Below, piece after piece: positions 62,160 through 64,000 of a stretch of DNA of 64,000 nucleotides. Location of the stretch: assembly GCF_000179615.1 (NCBI RefSeq), contig NZ_AEDD01000011.1, forward strand, positions 186,001-250,000, in the 5' to 3' direction. This stretch comes from Paenibacillus curdlanolyticus YK9 (GTDB taxonomy: Bacteria > Bacillota > Bacilli > Paenibacillales > Paenibacillaceae). Below the pieces are notes generated by a model that saw only the letters and a list, made by a program, of their open reading frames with translations, ran no database searches and had not been told where the DNA came from. Numbering within the stretch: the stretch's first letter is position 1; every line of letters begins with the position of its first letter. A program made the translations under genes and the position numbers.

Positions 62160-64000
62160 ATGAAATTCGAGCCGATTGCGATCGTCGGGCAGGGCTGCGT
62201 GTTTCCCGGTGCGGCGAACCCTGAGGAATTATGGCGCATCGTCGCTGAACGGAGGGAGACGCTGACGGAGCCAGAGGAAGGCGAATGGCGTCTGTCGCGT
62301 GAAGCAGCCCGCCGTGGCTCGGACGGGACTGACTGGTCGATCCGCGGCGGATATATCAGAGGGTTCCAATTGGCATTGGATCCAGCCTCGCTGCGGGTTG
62401 ATTCGGCGCAGATCAGCGCGATGGACCGGATGGTCCATTGGCTGCTTCATGCTGCTGCGGAAGCTCTGCCGAATCCCGCAGCAGGTCCTGACGCGCATAA
62501 GCGTACCGGTGCGGTAATCGGCAATTTGTCGCTGCCAACGGTCTCGCTATCTCGCTATGCAGAGCATATATGGCTGCGGGATCAGGACGGGGATGTGCCA
62601 AAGGCGCTTCTTGCCCGGGAAGTTGGCGAGCCGCCAGAAGCGGTTAACCGTTTCATGTCGGGTTATCCCGCCCATTTTCTCGCGGAAGCATTCGGCCTAG
62701 GGGCTGGCGCGTTCTGCTTGGACGCAGCTTGCGCTTCGTCGCTCTATGCGATCAAGCTGGCTTGCGATCGCTTGCATGACGGCACTGCCGATCTGATGCT
62801 TGCTGGCGCCGTCAACGGAACGGATGCGCTGTTCCTGTATACCGGCTTTCGCGCGCTTAAGGCGATCAGCCGAACGGGGCAAAGCCGCCCGTTCCATCCG
62901 GAGGCGGATGGCCTTGTTCCCGCTGAAGGAAGCGGCTTCGTTGCGCTGAAGCGGTTGGCGGATGCCGAGAAGGCAGGCGACCGCATTCTTGGCGTCATCC
63001 GCGGCATCGGTCTATCCAATGACGGGGGACAAGGCGGCATGCTGGCTCCCGCCCGCGACGGCCAGATTCGAGCGATGCGGCAGGCTTACGAAATGTCGGG
63101 CTTGAAGCCGCAAGACATTTCGCTGATCGAATGCCATGCCACAGGTACGGCGTTGGGCGATGCGGTGGAGATTCAAAGCATGAGCGACGTTTTCGCAGGG
63201 TTAACAGGCATTCCCATCGGCTCGATCAAAGGCAATATCGGACATCCGGTCACGGCGGCGGGAATGGCAGGCTTAATGAAGATGCTTCGTGCGATGGAAG
63301 AAGGGGTTTACCCGTCGACTTTGCATGCTAAGGGTCCGGTGAAGCTGCTGGAAGGGACGCCCTTCCGACTGCCGGAGCCGGGCGAGGCTTGGAAGCCAGA
63401 AGCGCCGCGGCGGGCGGCGCTAAGCAGCTTCGGCTTCGGAGGCAACAATGCGCATTTGATCGTGGAACGCTATGAGCCCGAAACCGCAGCTGCGTCAGCA
63501 ATGCCCGTTAACCATAGAGACGCGGCAAGCTCTACGGCTGCAGATCTGGCGATCGTCGGCATTGGCGTTAGCGCTGGCAGCAGCAGGACGGCAGGGGAAT
63601 GGACCGCGGCATTGTTCGGAACGGACAATGACGAGCGGACGGATGGGGACGCTTTTCGCACCAGTGACATTGGGCTTGCCTTGCAGGATATTACAGTACC
63701 GCCAGTCGATCTGAAGCAAGCGCTGCCACAGCAGGTGATGCTGCTGAGAACGGCTGCTGAAGCAGCGACGGAAGCGGGCGGGCTGACAGGTGATCGCGCC
63801 GGCGTATATATCGGTATGCAATGCGATGCCGAGATTGCCCGGCACATCGCACGGGTCCGAATCGGCGATTGGGCGCTCAAGCATCAGAACCGGTTTGATT
63901 TTGAAAATGCGGCCGCTGCCGTCGATTCGCTTCAGAGCGCGTTCTACGGACCGCTGGAATCGTCGACGGTCGTCGGATTGCTGCCCAACGTGCCGGCCAA
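62160..64000 (+). CDS. PUFA-synthase-like (PfaC-type) KS and chain-length-factor protein, cut by window end
   Basis: At least 613 residues, open at the right edge. The first ketosynthase (5-440) has Cys191 in LDAACASSLYAIKL and His in ECHATGTALGD and GNIGHPVTAAG. From about residue 460 (LAIVGIGVSAGSS, then AGVYIGMQCD) a second KS-like domain begins, as in the KS-CLF order of PfaC. PfaC normally continues with dehydratase domains, beyond the window. GAGAGGAAGG precedes ATG 62160. It is 40 bases after KR-DH and in the same operon. Confidence 0.85.
   Translation, partial: MKFEPIAIVGQGCVFPGAANPEELWRIVAERRETLTEPEEGEWRLSREAARRGSDGTDWSIRGGYIRGFQLALDPASLRVDSAQISAMDRMVHWLLHAAAEALPNPAAGPDAHKRTGAVIGNLSLPTVSLSRYAEHIWLRDQDGDVPKALLAREVGEPPEAVNRFMSGYPAHFLAEAFGLGAGAFCLDAACASSLYAIKLACDRLHDGTADLMLAGAVNGTDALFLYTGFRALKAISRTGQSRPFHPEADGLVPAEGSGFVALKRLADAEKAGDRILGVIRGIGLSNDGGQGGMLAPARDGQIRAMRQAYEMSGLKPQDISLIECHATGTALGDAVEIQSMSDVFAGLTGIPIGSIKGNIGHPVTAAGMAGLMKMLRAMEEGVYPSTLHAKGPVKLLEGTPFRLPEPGEAWKPEAPRRAALSSFGFGGNNAHLIVERYEPETAAASAMPVNHRDAASSTAADLAIVGIGVSAGSSRTAGEWTAALFGTDNDERTDGDAFRTSDIGLALQDITVPPVDLKQALPQQVMLLRTAAEAATEAGGLTGDRAGVYIGMQCDAEIARHIARVRIGDWALKHQNRFDFENAAAAVDSLQSAFYGPLESSTVVGLLPNVPA

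Overview
The window looks like chromosomal DNA of a spore-forming, Gram-positive Paenibacillaceae (Paenibacillus- or Cohnella-like). The reasons are an intact sporulation sigma factor gene sigK with its pro-sequence, a SleB-type spore-cortex hydrolase, strong GGAGG ribosome-binding sites, and a GC-rich backbone broken by AT-rich accessory blocks. No rRNA or tRNA gene was seen.

Layout. 1-18.7 kb is ordinary backbone: ApbE with a ferric-reductase-like membrane protein, an M20 amidohydrolase with a convergent PucR regulator, a 2767-residue NdvB-type cyclic beta-glucan synthase, a TIGR02206-like membrane protein, a small EamA-like protein, SleB, a 3-hydroxyisobutyrate dehydrogenase-like protein and an ABC exporter. 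An IS3-family element lies at about 18.96-20.25 kb. DUF2500, TerD-VWA and sigK follow (20.8-23.5 kb).

23.5-40.4 kb is an AT-rich accessory block. It holds decayed IS3 and IS110 transposases, two secreted protease-family paralogues (one only a pro-region), a zeta-toxin-like kinase broken at its P-loop, a complete Wadjet-type SMC anti-plasmid operon in the order jetD-jetA-jetB-jetC, and a 1389-residue SF1 helicase with a C-terminal nuclease. A 69-bp second copy of the sigK 3' end (36013-36081) lies just after Wadjet, so the 12.5 kb between the two copies looks like an insertion at sigK.

41.1-44.1 kb carries an amino-acid ABC importer without an ATPase gene, followed by scraps of an oligopeptide transporter. 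44.1-55.1 kb is the most notable region: a compact operon built around a LysW-like amino-group carrier protein. It has a LysX-like ligase, two DegT-type proteins, an ArgC/LysY-like reductase, a fused LysZ-kinase/LysK-hydrolase, a two-subunit transketolase, an exporter, an ATP-grasp ligase and a flavodoxin-like reductase. The set matches the logic of carrier-protein routes to hydroxylated diamino acids known from Streptomyces (vazabitide type). It is not what lysine or arginine synthesis would need.

55.7-64 kb begins a PUFA-synthase-like (Pfa-type) iterative polyketide/lipid synthase: KS-AT-ACP, then KR-DH, then KS-CLF cut by the window end. The first two reading frames are joined by an A_AAA_AAG slippery heptamer with an upstream Shine-Dalgarno-like AAGGAG, so a -1 frameshift may make a single PfaA-like chain. 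A dispersed palindromic repeat (core TAACGGACTCC/GGAGTCCGTTA) occurs three times, at about 20.3, 40.5 and 55.2 kb, each near a boundary between blocks.
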